Source: UBA6136 sp964344495 (GTDB taxonomy: Bacteria > Pseudomonadota > Gammaproteobacteria > Methylococcales > Methylococcaceae). From it: a stretch of DNA of 17,006 nucleotides. The DNA is taken from contig CAYFNI010000050.1 of NCBI GenBank assembly GCA_964344495.1, positions 1 to 17,006 on the forward strand, in the 5' to 3' direction. The notes beneath the pieces are model-generated. The model saw only the letters and a program-made list of their open reading frames with translations. It was not told where the DNA came from and ran no database searches. A program made the position numbers and the translations under genes. Below, piece after piece: positions 1 to 5,871 of the stretch (its first letter is position 1; the number at the start of each line of letters is the position of its first letter).

Positions 1-1
1 T

Positions 2-898
2 CGCATCGGCTACCCGATCATCATCAAGGCCGCCGGGGGCGGCGGTGGCCGGGGTATGCGCGTGGTCCACACGGAGGGCAACCTGCTGAGTTCGATCGAA
101 CTCACCAAGGGCGAGGCCGGAGCTGCCTTTGGCAACGATATGGTGTACATGGAGAAATTCCTCGAAAACCCGCGTCATATCGAGTTTCAGGTAATTGCGG
201 ACAGCCATGGCAACTGCGTCCATCTGGGCGAGCGTGACTGCTCGACCCAGCGTCGCCACCAGAAAGTCGTCGAGGAAGCCCCAGCCCCCGGGATCAGCGA
301 GGAGAAGCGTCAGGAAATGGGCGCCCGTTGTGTCAAAGCGTGTCAGGAAATTGGCTATCTGGGTGCCGGGACCTTCGAGTTCCTTTATCAGGACGGCGAG
401 TTCTACTTCATCGAGATGAATACCCGCGTTCAGGTCGAACATCCGGTGACGGAAATGGTGACCGGCTTCGATATCGTCAAGGAGCAGCTGCTGGTGGCGG
501 CCGGCCATCCGCTGTCGTTCCGGCAGTCCGATGTCAAGCTGCGTGGCCACGCGATCGAGTGTCGCATCAACGCCGAAGATGCCAGAACCTTCATTCCCAG
601 TCCCGGTCTGGTCGAGCAATTCCACATGCCCGGTGGTCCCGGCATCCGTGTCGAAACGCACATCTACAACGGCTACAAGGTCCCCCCGTACTACGACTCG
701 ATGATCGGCAAGCTGACTGCCCATGGCGAAGATCGTGCCAGTGCCATTGCGCGCATGCGGACGGCCCTGAACGAAATGGTCATCGGCGGCATCAACTGCA
801 ATATCCCCCTGTTGCTGGACATCATCAACGACGCCGGGTTTGACGCCGGCAGCCAGAATATTCACTATCTGGAAAAGAAGCTGGGTCTGAAACACTGA
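2..898 (+). CDS. accC: Biotin carboxylase, subunit of acetyl-CoA carboxylase (5' end outside window)
   Basis: AccC carboxylates the biotin on the carrier protein AccB using ATP and bicarbonate, the first half-reaction of acetyl-CoA carboxylase in cytoplasmic fatty-acid synthesis. The reading frame is open from base 2, so the gene starts upstream; 298 codons are visible against about 450 in the family, leaving roughly 150 N-terminal residues outside. The visible part begins in the glycine-rich ATP-grasp loop (KAAGGGGGRGM). It then shows the HIEFQV strand, the GERDCSTQRRHQK segment, the catalytic MNTRVQVEHPVTE signature with its Glu and Arg, and the C-terminal biotin-carboxylase domain (ECRINAED, YYDSMIGKL). 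An internal ATG at 56 lies inside the ATP-grasp core and is not the start. The stop at 896-898 overlaps the ATG of prmA by one base, so the two are probably co-transcribed and translationally coupled. accB would be expected just upstream. Identification is secure. Confidence 0.97.
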   Translation, partial: RIGYPIIIKAAGGGGGRGMRVVHTEGNLLSSIELTKGEAGAAFGNDMVYMEKFLENPRHIEFQVIADSHGNCVHLGERDCSTQRRHQKVVEEAPAPGISEEKRQEMGARCVKACQEIGYLGAGTFEFLYQDGEFYFIEMNTRVQVEHPVTEMVTGFDIVKEQLLVAAGHPLSFRQSDVKLRGHAIECRINAEDARTFIPSPGLVEQFHMPGGPGIRVETHIYNGYKVPPYYDSMIGKLTAHGEDRASAIARMRTALNEMVIGGINCNIPLLLDIINDAGFDAGSQNIHYLEKKLGLKH

Positions 899-1776
899 TG
901 TGGCGGCAATTGGCGGCTACAGTCGAGGAGTCGCTGGCCGAATCCGTGTCCGACTGGTTCATGGCCCGCGGCGCTTTGTCTGTCAGCTTTGACGACGCCG
1001 GCGACCAACCTCTGTTCGAGCCGCCGCCGGGCCAGACCCCGCTCTGGCAGCAAACCCGAGTGACCGCGCTGTTCGAAGCCGATGTCGATGCCGCCCGGCT
1101 CGAAGCCGCGGCCGTGCGAACCTTTGGTTCACGGATTTTGGGCTGGGAGAGTCAGTCGATTGAGGATCAGGTCTGGGAGCGGGCCTGGATGGAACACTTC
1201 AAGCCAATGTCCTTCGGGCGGCGGCTGTGGATCTGTCCGACCGGCTTTGAACCCCCGGAGCCCGCTGCCGTCAACGTCATTCTTGATCCCGGACTCGCGT
1301 TCGGGACCGGTACGCACCCGACCACGGCCCTGTGTCTCGAATGGCTGGATGGTCTGGAACTGGCCGGGCGGCGGGTGATCGATTACGGCTGCGGTTCCGG
1401 CATTCTTGCTGTGGCCGCCTTGAAGCTGGGCGCAGGCCTGGCCCACGGCATTGATATCGATCCCCAGGCGCTCATCGCCAGTGCCGATAATGCGCGCAAG
1501 AACGGCGTGGATGGCCAACTCAGCCTCGGTTACCCTGCCGACATCTGGGATGAGCGCGCCGATGTAGTGGTTGCGAACATTCTCGCCGGCCCTTTGGTCG
1601 AGTTGGCGGATGATATCCTGCGTCGCCTCAGCCCGGGTGGCCATCTGGCCTTGTCCGGACTGCTCGCCGATCAGGCGACCGAGGTGCAGGCGGCTTACGC
1701 GGATCGGATTGTGTTCGAACCGGTTCGACTGCGCGAGGACTGGGCCTTGCTGTCCGGCGTCAAGCGGACGGATTGA
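898..1776 (+). CDS. prmA: Ribosomal protein L11 methyltransferase PrmA
   Basis: PrmA is a cytoplasmic S-adenosylmethionine-dependent enzyme that methylates lysines and the N-terminus of ribosomal protein L11. The protein has 292 residues, the family's usual length. An N-terminal substrate-recognition domain (about 1-95) precedes a class I Rossmann methyltransferase fold. Visible motifs are the family hallmark LAFGTGTHPTT (133-143), the SAM-binding loop VIDYGCGSGIL (160-170), the acidic strand end GIDIDPQA (184-191) and the VVANILAGPL motif (224-233) that lines the active site. The ATG at 898 lies on the stop codon of accC (TGATG) and has only a weak Shine-Dalgarno, so coupling to accC translation is likely. 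The accC-prmA neighbourhood is common in gammaproteobacteria. The stop is one base from the stop of the convergent esterase gene. Confidence 0.96.
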   Translation: MWRQLAATVEESLAESVSDWFMARGALSVSFDDAGDQPLFEPPPGQTPLWQQTRVTALFEADVDAARLEAAAVRTFGSRILGWESQSIEDQVWERAWMEHFKPMSFGRRLWICPTGFEPPEPAAVNVILDPGLAFGTGTHPTTALCLEWLDGLELAGRRVIDYGCGSGILAVAALKLGAGLAHGIDIDPQALIASADNARKNGVDGQLSLGYPADIWDERADVVVANILAGPLVELADDILRRLSPGGHLALSGLLADQATEVQAAYADRIVFEPVRLREDWALLSGVKRTD

Positions 1777-1777
1777 T

Positions 1778-2446
1778 TCAGCGCTCAGTCAGCCGCGCCA
1801 GCAGCCAGCGGCGGATATCTTCGATTTCTTCCCAACAGACCGAATGCGGCATGGCGTAGCTGTGCCAGTCGACGGCATAGCCCCGGTCTTCGAGCGCCCG
1901 GCGCGCATCCTGCCCCAGGTTCGGGGCCACCACCGTATCTTGATCTCCATGCGCCATGAACACCGGCAGCGGCCGCTTGGCCGCCGGGATCGCCTCGGGC
2001 ATGCAGCCCAGATAACAGGACAGTGCAATGGCCCCGCCCAGCGCCTCCTGATGATGGCAGAGGGTTTCGATGGCGATGACGCCACCTTGGGAAAAACCGG
2101 CTACCAGAATGCGTTCCGGCGCAATCCCTGCAAGCCGCTCTGCTTCAATCAACTGCGCAATCGCCTGTCGGGATTCGGCGATTCCCTGTGCATCGGGTGT
2201 CCGTCCCAAATCGGTGTGGGCGATGTCATACCAGGCTGGCATGATGAAACCGCCGTTGATGGTGACCGCCCGCCGCGGCGCGTGCGGCAGGATGAACCGC
2301 ACGCCGAGATCCTCCGGCAAGCCAAGTTCCTGCACGATAGGCGCAAAATCATGACCATCCGCGCCCAGTCCGTGCAGCCAGATGAGGCTGGCGCGGTGGG
2401 TCTGCACGGGTTCCACGACCAGGGCGGGCAGCAAGCATTCGTTCAT
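1778..2446 (-). CDS. Alpha/beta-hydrolase carboxylesterase (phospholipase/carboxylesterase family)
   Basis: This is a 222-residue serine hydrolase of the small bacterial carboxylesterase / acyl-protein thioesterase-like family (carboxylesterase 2), which cleaves short-chain esters or thioesters; its natural substrate here cannot be told. The fold markers are in order: the oxyanion-region strand LIWLHGLGADGHDF (21-34), FILPHAPRRAVTINGG (51-66), the nucleophile elbow GFSQGG with Ser119, Asp170 in HGDQDTVV, and His201 in MPHSV. All three catalytic residues are present. No signal peptide is visible, so it is probably cytoplasmic. It is the last gene of a minus-strand run behind gcvR, bcp and the DUF4124-like gene, with a 29-base gap and no clear Shine-Dalgarno before its ATG. 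The pairing with bcp and gcvR does not by itself reveal a role. Confidence 0.9.
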   Translation of the reverse strand: MNECLLPALVVEPVQTHRASLIWLHGLGADGHDFAPIVQELGLPEDLGVRFILPHAPRRAVTINGGFIMPAWYDIAHTDLGRTPDAQGIAESRQAIAQLIEAERLAGIAPERILVAGFSQGGVIAIETLCHHQEALGGAIALSCYLGCMPEAIPAAKRPLPVFMAHGDQDTVVAPNLGQDARRALEDRGYAVDWHSYAMPHSVCWEEIEDIRRWLLARLTER

Positions 2447-2475
2447 GGCAGTTCAGCGCGAGGGATAGGTCAAGG

Positions 2476-2877
2476 TCAGGGGTTGGTGGGGGCCGGGTTC
2501 TCGAAATCCAGCTCCTGCGGCAACCGGAGCGTGTCTTCGGTGCTGGATGGGACATCTCGTGTCTCTTCGTCCTGCGTCTTGCGTGCTTCCGGGTGAGCGC
2601 CGGCCTTTCGTTGCCGTGCTGCCTGCAAGGCTTTCGAGCGGCCCTCGCGCCAGCGGTTCAGCTCGTCCCGTTGCTTGGTGGCCTGAGCCGGATCGGGTTC
2701 ATACGTTTTGACATCCAGCGGTTCACAGCCAGTACCGGAGGGCTGCTGGGTAAAGGCGATGGTCCCGTTTTGGACACAGCGGTACACCGATGCGGCTGGT
2801 GACGCGGGACTGAAGCAGAGCGCCGCACAGAGACCGATGGCGGACCCGCGACCGGTTTTGCGTTGAGCGGGGTGCAT
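2476..2877 (-). CDS. Secreted DUF4124-like protein
   Basis: A 133-residue protein with an N-terminal signal peptide: a basic start (HPAQRKTGRG), a hydrophobic core at about 12-24 and a probable cleavage near the SPAA stretch at 26-29. The segment that follows (VYRCVQNGTIAFTQQP, then Cys51) resembles the DUF4124 module of proteobacterial envelope proteins, with the usual YxC start and a second cysteine, Cys34 and Cys51, that may form a disulphide. The rest (about 60-133) is charged, rich in Arg, Glu, Lys and Gln, and probably helical or disordered; it shows no enzyme motif. The ATG lies 12 bases after the stop of bcp and 29 bases before the esterase, so it looks like an operon member. Family function is unknown; a periplasmic location is inferred from the leader. 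Confidence 0.8.
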   Translation of the reverse strand: MHPAQRKTGRGSAIGLCAALCFSPASPAASVYRCVQNGTIAFTQQPSGTGCEPLDVKTYEPDPAQATKQRDELNRWREGRSKALQAARQRKAGAHPEARKTQDEETRDVPSSTEDTLRLPQELDFENPAPTNP

Positions 2878-2889
2878 GCGTCGCCTGAC

Positions 2890-3366
2890 TCAGGCGGATG
2901 CCAGGGCTTGCAGGGATTCCAGCACCGCGGCGGCATGTCCTTTTACGCTGACCTTGCGCCATTCTGCCACCAGTCGTCCGTCACGATCGATCAGGAACGT
3001 ACTACGTTCAATTCCCCGGACTTGCTTGCCGTACATATTCTTCAACTTGATCACGTCAAACAGTTGGCAGAGGCTTTCGTCGCCATCCGACAGCAGTTCG
3101 AACGGAAATGCCTGCTTGCACTTGAAGTTCTCATGTGATTTGAGGCTGTCGCGGGAGACACCCAACACCGTAGCGCCCAGCGCCTCAAATTCGGGATAGA
3201 GGTCGCGGAAATCCTGTCCCTCTTGGGTGCAGCCAGGGGTGCTGTCCTTGGGGTAGAAGTACAGCACCACATAACGCCCCTTAAAGCTGGACAACTGCAT
3301 GGTCTGGCCCGAGGTGGCCGCAGCAGAGAAATCGGGCACGGGCTGGCCGAGGGTTGGCGTATTCAT
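2890..3366 (-). CDS. bcp: Thioredoxin-dependent thiol peroxidase (Bcp/PrxQ peroxiredoxin)
   Basis: Bcp reduces hydrogen peroxide and organic hydroperoxides in the cytoplasm and is recycled by thioredoxin. The 158 residues span a complete AhpC/TSA thioredoxin fold. The peroxidatic cysteine is Cys46 in PKDSTPGCT; the conserved Arg is Arg121 in IERSTFLID. The usual partner cysteine five residues after the peroxidatic one is absent: residue 51 is Gln. Cys83 in the following helix is placed like the resolving cysteine of the Xylella-type PrxQ, and a third cysteine is Cys100. The start is supported by an AGGAGT Shine-Dalgarno seven bases before the ATG. It lies 54 bases behind gcvR and 12 bases before the DUF4124-like gene. 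The gcvR-bcp pairing next to dapA is typical of gammaproteobacteria. Confidence 0.95.
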   Translation of the reverse strand: MNTPTLGQPVPDFSAAATSGQTMQLSSFKGRYVVLYFYPKDSTPGCTQEGQDFRDLYPEFEALGATVLGVSRDSLKSHENFKCKQAFPFELLSDGDESLCQLFDVIKLKNMYGKQVRGIERSTFLIDRDGRLVAEWRKVSVKGHAAAVLESLQALASA

Positions 3367-3420
3367 CGGTGACTCCTGAAAAGTGAGTGGACGGTTGCGG
3401 GCAACGGACCCTCCGACCGC

Positions 3421-3966
3421 TCAGCGCTTGACGGGTTCCAGAATGGCGTCGAGATTCATCTGATCGCAGAAATCCAGGAACTCGTCGCGCAGGGATACGA
3501 TGCGGGTACCGGCAGGAATACGAACCAGCAGATGGGCGATGAACAACGGCGCACCAGTGAGCGGCGCTGGGTAGCGGCTGGTGGACAGATCCAGAATGCG
3601 AATGTCGCGGCTCAGCAGAAACACGCTCAGATCGTGGATATTGTTGATCTGGTCGGTCGCGAAAATATCGATCGCATACGGCAGACCGGCCTCGTCGGAC
3701 TCGGGCACCGGCTCAGACTCCTGCGCATCCTGAGCACGCAGCAGGTGCAGCTTGAGGCTGAACCGGGTGGCCAGGTTCTCCAGGGCATTCTCGAGGCGGG
3801 CAACGTGGTTCCAGTTGCCTTCGACCTGCAAATGTGCGGCGAAATCATGGCCCAGTTCCGTCATGCGGCTTTCGAGCACGGTACAGCGGGCTTCCTTGAT
3901 GGCGCGCGTCAATTCGATGATGAGTTCGGGGTGGTTTTCACCCAGGGCGGTAATCGCAAGTTGCAT
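3421..3966 (-). CDS. gcvR: GcvR-type ACT-domain regulator of the glycine cleavage system
   Basis: A 181-residue protein with two ACT domains, about 1-75 (start MQLAITALGENHPELIIEL) and about 95-175 (YAIDIFATDQ...), the architecture of GcvR. In Escherichia coli GcvR binds glycine and the activator GcvA and so represses the glycine-cleavage genes. There is no DNA-binding domain, which also fits GcvR acting through a partner protein. A short acidic linker at about 83-92 separates the domains. It is the first gene of the minus-strand run and is divergent from dapA across 174 bases. No clear Shine-Dalgarno precedes its ATG. No glycine-cleavage genes are in the window, so the regulatory target is inferred from the family and from the conserved gcvR-bcp/dapA order. 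A more general ACT-domain amino-acid sensor is the alternative. Confidence 0.85.
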   Translation of the reverse strand: MQLAITALGENHPELIIELTRAIKEARCTVLESRMTELGHDFAAHLQVEGNWNHVARLENALENLATRFSLKLHLLRAQDAQESEPVPESDEAGLPYAIDIFATDQINNIHDLSVFLLSRDIRILDLSTSRYPAPLTGAPLFIAHLLVRIPAGTRIVSLRDEFLDFCDQMNLDAILEPVKR

Positions 3967-4076
3967 AAGAAATTCGGGAATCAGCGGGCTTTGGGTTGGA
4001 TAGGCAGTTTATCATTTTCACTTCAGGCATCTGGAACCCCTGCGACTGCCGCACACCGGCGCACACGCTTTTGCGG

Positions 4077-4106
4077 TTGTCACGTCCAGTCGCCCCACGT
4101 TACCAT
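4077..4106 (+). promoter_or_regulatory. Candidate sigma-70 promoter for dapA
   Basis: TTGTCA at 4077-4082 and TACCAT at 4101-4106 are separated by 18 bases and sit 35-64 bases upstream of the dapA ATG, giving a predicted leader of about 28 bases. The -35 matches consensus at five of six positions and the -10 at four of six. No experimental support is available; this is pattern matching only. Confidence 0.4.
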
Positions 4107-4140
4107 CCGTCTTCTTCTTTTTTTGCGCCGGTAAATCTGA

Positions 4141-5034
4141 ATGATTCAAGGGAGTCTCGTTGCACTTGTGACGCCGATGGAGTCGGATGGGTCGCTGGAC
4201 CGCGAGGGATTGCGGCAGTTGATCGAGTTTCACATGGCCGAGGGCACCGACGGCATCGTTGCGGTTGGAACTACCGGAGAGTCAGCCACGCTCGACGAGG
4301 CAGAACACTGTGAAGTCATCCGGCTCACGGTCGAGCAGGTGGCCGGACGGGTGCCGGTGATCGCCGGGACCGGCGCCAACTCGACCAGCGAGGCGATCAA
4401 CCTGACCCGTCAGGCCCGCGACTTGGGGGCTGATGCGTGTCTGCTGGTGACGCCCTACTACAACAAGCCGACCCAGGAAGGGCTATACCGGCATTACCGC
4501 GCCGTCGCGGAGGCGGTGGCGATTCCGCAGATTCTCTATAACGTGCCCGGCCGCACCGCCTGCGACCTGCTGCCTGAAACCATTGCCCGACTGGCTTCGA
4601 TCGACAACATCATCGGCGTCAAGGAAGCGACCGGCAACCTGGACCGAGCACGTGAGATCATCCGTGATTGTGGACCCGATTTCCTCCTCTATTCGGGCGA
4701 CGATGCCACGGCGATGGAGTTCTGCCTGCTGGGCGGACATGGTGTGATTTCCGTAACCGCCAATTGTGCGCCCAGGTTGATGCATGAACTGTGTGTGGCG
4801 GCGCGCCAAGGGCAACGGGCCGAGGCCGAGTCCATCGACCGTCGGCTCGCCGGCTTGCATCGCGATCTGTTCATCGAGTCCAACCCGATCCCGGTCAAAT
4901 GGGCGCTGGCGGAAATGGGCCTGATCAAGCCCGGCATACGCCTGCCGCTGACCTGGCTCTCGGACCACTGCCATGCCGCGGTCCGCGCGGCCCTGCAACA
5001 AGCAGGTGTCCTGCCGGGAGGCGGTCATGCGTGA
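4141..5034 (+). CDS. dapA: 4-hydroxy-tetrahydrodipicolinate synthase DapA
   Basis: DapA condenses pyruvate with aspartate semialdehyde, the first step committed to diaminopimelate and lysine, feeding peptidoglycan and protein synthesis in the cytoplasm. The 297-residue TIM barrel has the full set of family residues at the same numbers as the E. coli enzyme: Thr44 and Thr45 in GTTGES, Tyr107 in PYYNKP, Tyr133 in YNVPGRT, Arg138, and the Schiff-base lysine Lys161 in IIGVKEATG. The start is fixed by alignment of MIQGSLVALVTPM with the family. Its Shine-Dalgarno is poor (GGTAAA about seven bases upstream) and is preceded by a pyrimidine tract. The end overlaps bamC: the bamC ATG at 5027 lies inside the last codons. 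dapA-bamC is the standard gammaproteobacterial arrangement. Confidence 0.97.
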   Translation: MIQGSLVALVTPMESDGSLDREGLRQLIEFHMAEGTDGIVAVGTTGESATLDEAEHCEVIRLTVEQVAGRVPVIAGTGANSTSEAINLTRQARDLGADACLLVTPYYNKPTQEGLYRHYRAVAEAVAIPQILYNVPGRTACDLLPETIARLASIDNIIGVKEATGNLDRAREIIRDCGPDFLLYSGDDATAMEFCLLGGHGVISVTANCAPRLMHELCVAARQGQRAEAESIDRRLAGLHRDLFIESNPIPVKWALAEMGLIKPGIRLPLTWLSDHCHAAVRAALQQAGVLPGGGHA

Positions 5035-5758
5035 AGCTTTCAGCCACCGGATCGGCGTTCTGGCGGGTGTCCTGGCTCTGCTGTCTGGCTGCAGCACCAT
5101 TACCAGCTGGTTTCCCGACAAGCAGAAACAGTACCAGTACAGCACCGACATTCCATCGCTCGAAATTCCCCCGGATCTGAGCGCATCGACCATTGATGGT
5201 TCGACCGGTGGACAGCGGCCGGCCTGGGAGTCGCCGGCGACCATGGAAGAACCCGCTGGCGCCGATGCCTCGGGGCGCGAGGCCACTCCCGCACCCCACG
5301 CCGAGATGGACCCCACTAGCGCCAAGGCGCTGCGGGCCGGCAAGGCCCACCCGGCCCCCGTGCTGGCCGAGAGTTCCCAGGCCGTGCCGCTGATCGAGGT
5401 TCAGGCTCCGTTTGACATTACATGGGCCGAGGTCAACAAGGCCCTGGGCCGGATGAAACTGGAGATCATCGACCAGAACCGTTCCGGGGGGCTCTATTTC
5501 GTTCATTACGCCAAGGATCAGAAGCCCTATGAAGATCGCGGCTTCTTCGGCGACGTGGCCGATATGTTCGGCGACGGTGCCGGCGCCACCAAGGAATACC
5601 GCATCAAGCTGGTCGAAAAGGACGAAATCACGTCGATCTTCGTGCTCGATGCGGAAGACAAACCACAGCTTGAAGGTCAGGGTCTCGACCTGCTGAAGCA
5701 GTTGAACGAGACTCTGCAGGACACCGGTCTGGGCAAGGGCGGCAAGCCCAAACCCTGA
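5027..5758 (+). CDS. bamC: Outer-membrane assembly lipoprotein BamC, short single-domain form
   Basis: BamC is a lipoprotein of the BAM complex that inserts beta-barrel proteins into the outer membrane. The chosen ATG at 5027 has a GGGAGG Shine-Dalgarno and gives a compact signal peptide ending in the lipobox LLSGC, with Cys22 as the lipid site and Ser at +2, which favours the outer membrane. An earlier in-frame ATG at 4973 lies inside dapA and would place 18 extra polar residues before the signal sequence. After a linker with the family-like segment LEIPPDL (45-51) and a Pro/Ala/Glu-rich stretch, one helix-grip domain follows at about 120-232. That domain resembles the C-terminal domain of E. 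coli BamC. At 243 residues it is about 100 shorter than the E. coli protein, so the N-terminal helix-grip domain seems to be missing. The overlap with dapA implies co-transcription. Confidence 0.85.
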   Translation: MREAFSHRIGVLAGVLALLSGCSTITSWFPDKQKQYQYSTDIPSLEIPPDLSASTIDGSTGGQRPAWESPATMEEPAGADASGREATPAPHAEMDPTSAKALRAGKAHPAPVLAESSQAVPLIEVQAPFDITWAEVNKALGRMKLEIIDQNRSGGLYFVHYAKDQKPYEDRGFFGDVADMFGDGAGATKEYRIKLVEKDEITSIFVLDAEDKPQLEGQGLDLLKQLNETLQDTGLGKGGKPKP

Positions 5759-5772
5759 CCCCGAACCGGAAC

Positions 5773-5803
5773 GAGGCTGCCCCTGAACCTTCGGGGTGGC
5801 TTC
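5773..5803 (+). terminator. Possible hairpin after bamC (weak terminator or attenuator)
   Basis: Fifteen bases after the bamC stop, 5773-5783 can pair with 5793-5803 in an 11-base stem that includes three G-U pairs, closed by a nine-base loop. The core is CCCC against GGGG. There is no run of T after it, so as an intrinsic terminator it would be weak; an RNA structure between the dapA-bamC unit and purL is as likely. Confidence 0.3.
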
Positions 5804-5850
5804 CATCGGTTGACCAGCCATCCGGCGCGTTCAGCCCGCGTCTTCATTAC

Positions 5851-5864
5851 CCTATCGCAATAGG
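5851..5864 (+). promoter_or_regulatory. Small dyad over the purL ribosome-binding region
   Basis: CCTAT (5851-5855) and ATAGG (5860-5864) form a perfect inverted repeat around CGCA, ending seven bases before the purL ATG. ATAGG is the best-placed Shine-Dalgarno-like element, because the GGAG at 5867-5870 is only one base from the start codon. In RNA the hairpin would therefore cover the ribosome-binding site; in DNA it could be a small operator. It does not match the E. coli PurR box. Confidence 0.3.
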
Positions 5865-5871
5865 TCGGAGC

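Noticed and set aside
1571..2596. Open plus-strand frame of 341 codons across the prmA end, the esterase gene and beyond.
   Set aside because: It is antisense to the well-supported esterase, whose catalytic triad is intact, and its product is low-complexity Arg/Gly/Cys-rich sequence with no recognised domain.
4973..5026. Earlier ATG as the bamC start.
   Set aside because: It lies inside dapA and adds 18 polar residues before an otherwise normal lipoprotein signal peptide, while the ATG at 5027 has a good Shine-Dalgarno.
5810..5815. TTGACC considered as the -35 of a purL promoter.
   Set aside because: No acceptable -10 lies 16-19 bases downstream; the nearest A/T-rich element is too far.
4925..5821. 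Minus-strand open frame of 298 codons opposite bamC.
   Set aside because: It is antisense to a gene with a Shine-Dalgarno, lipobox and known domain; the product lacks any family features.
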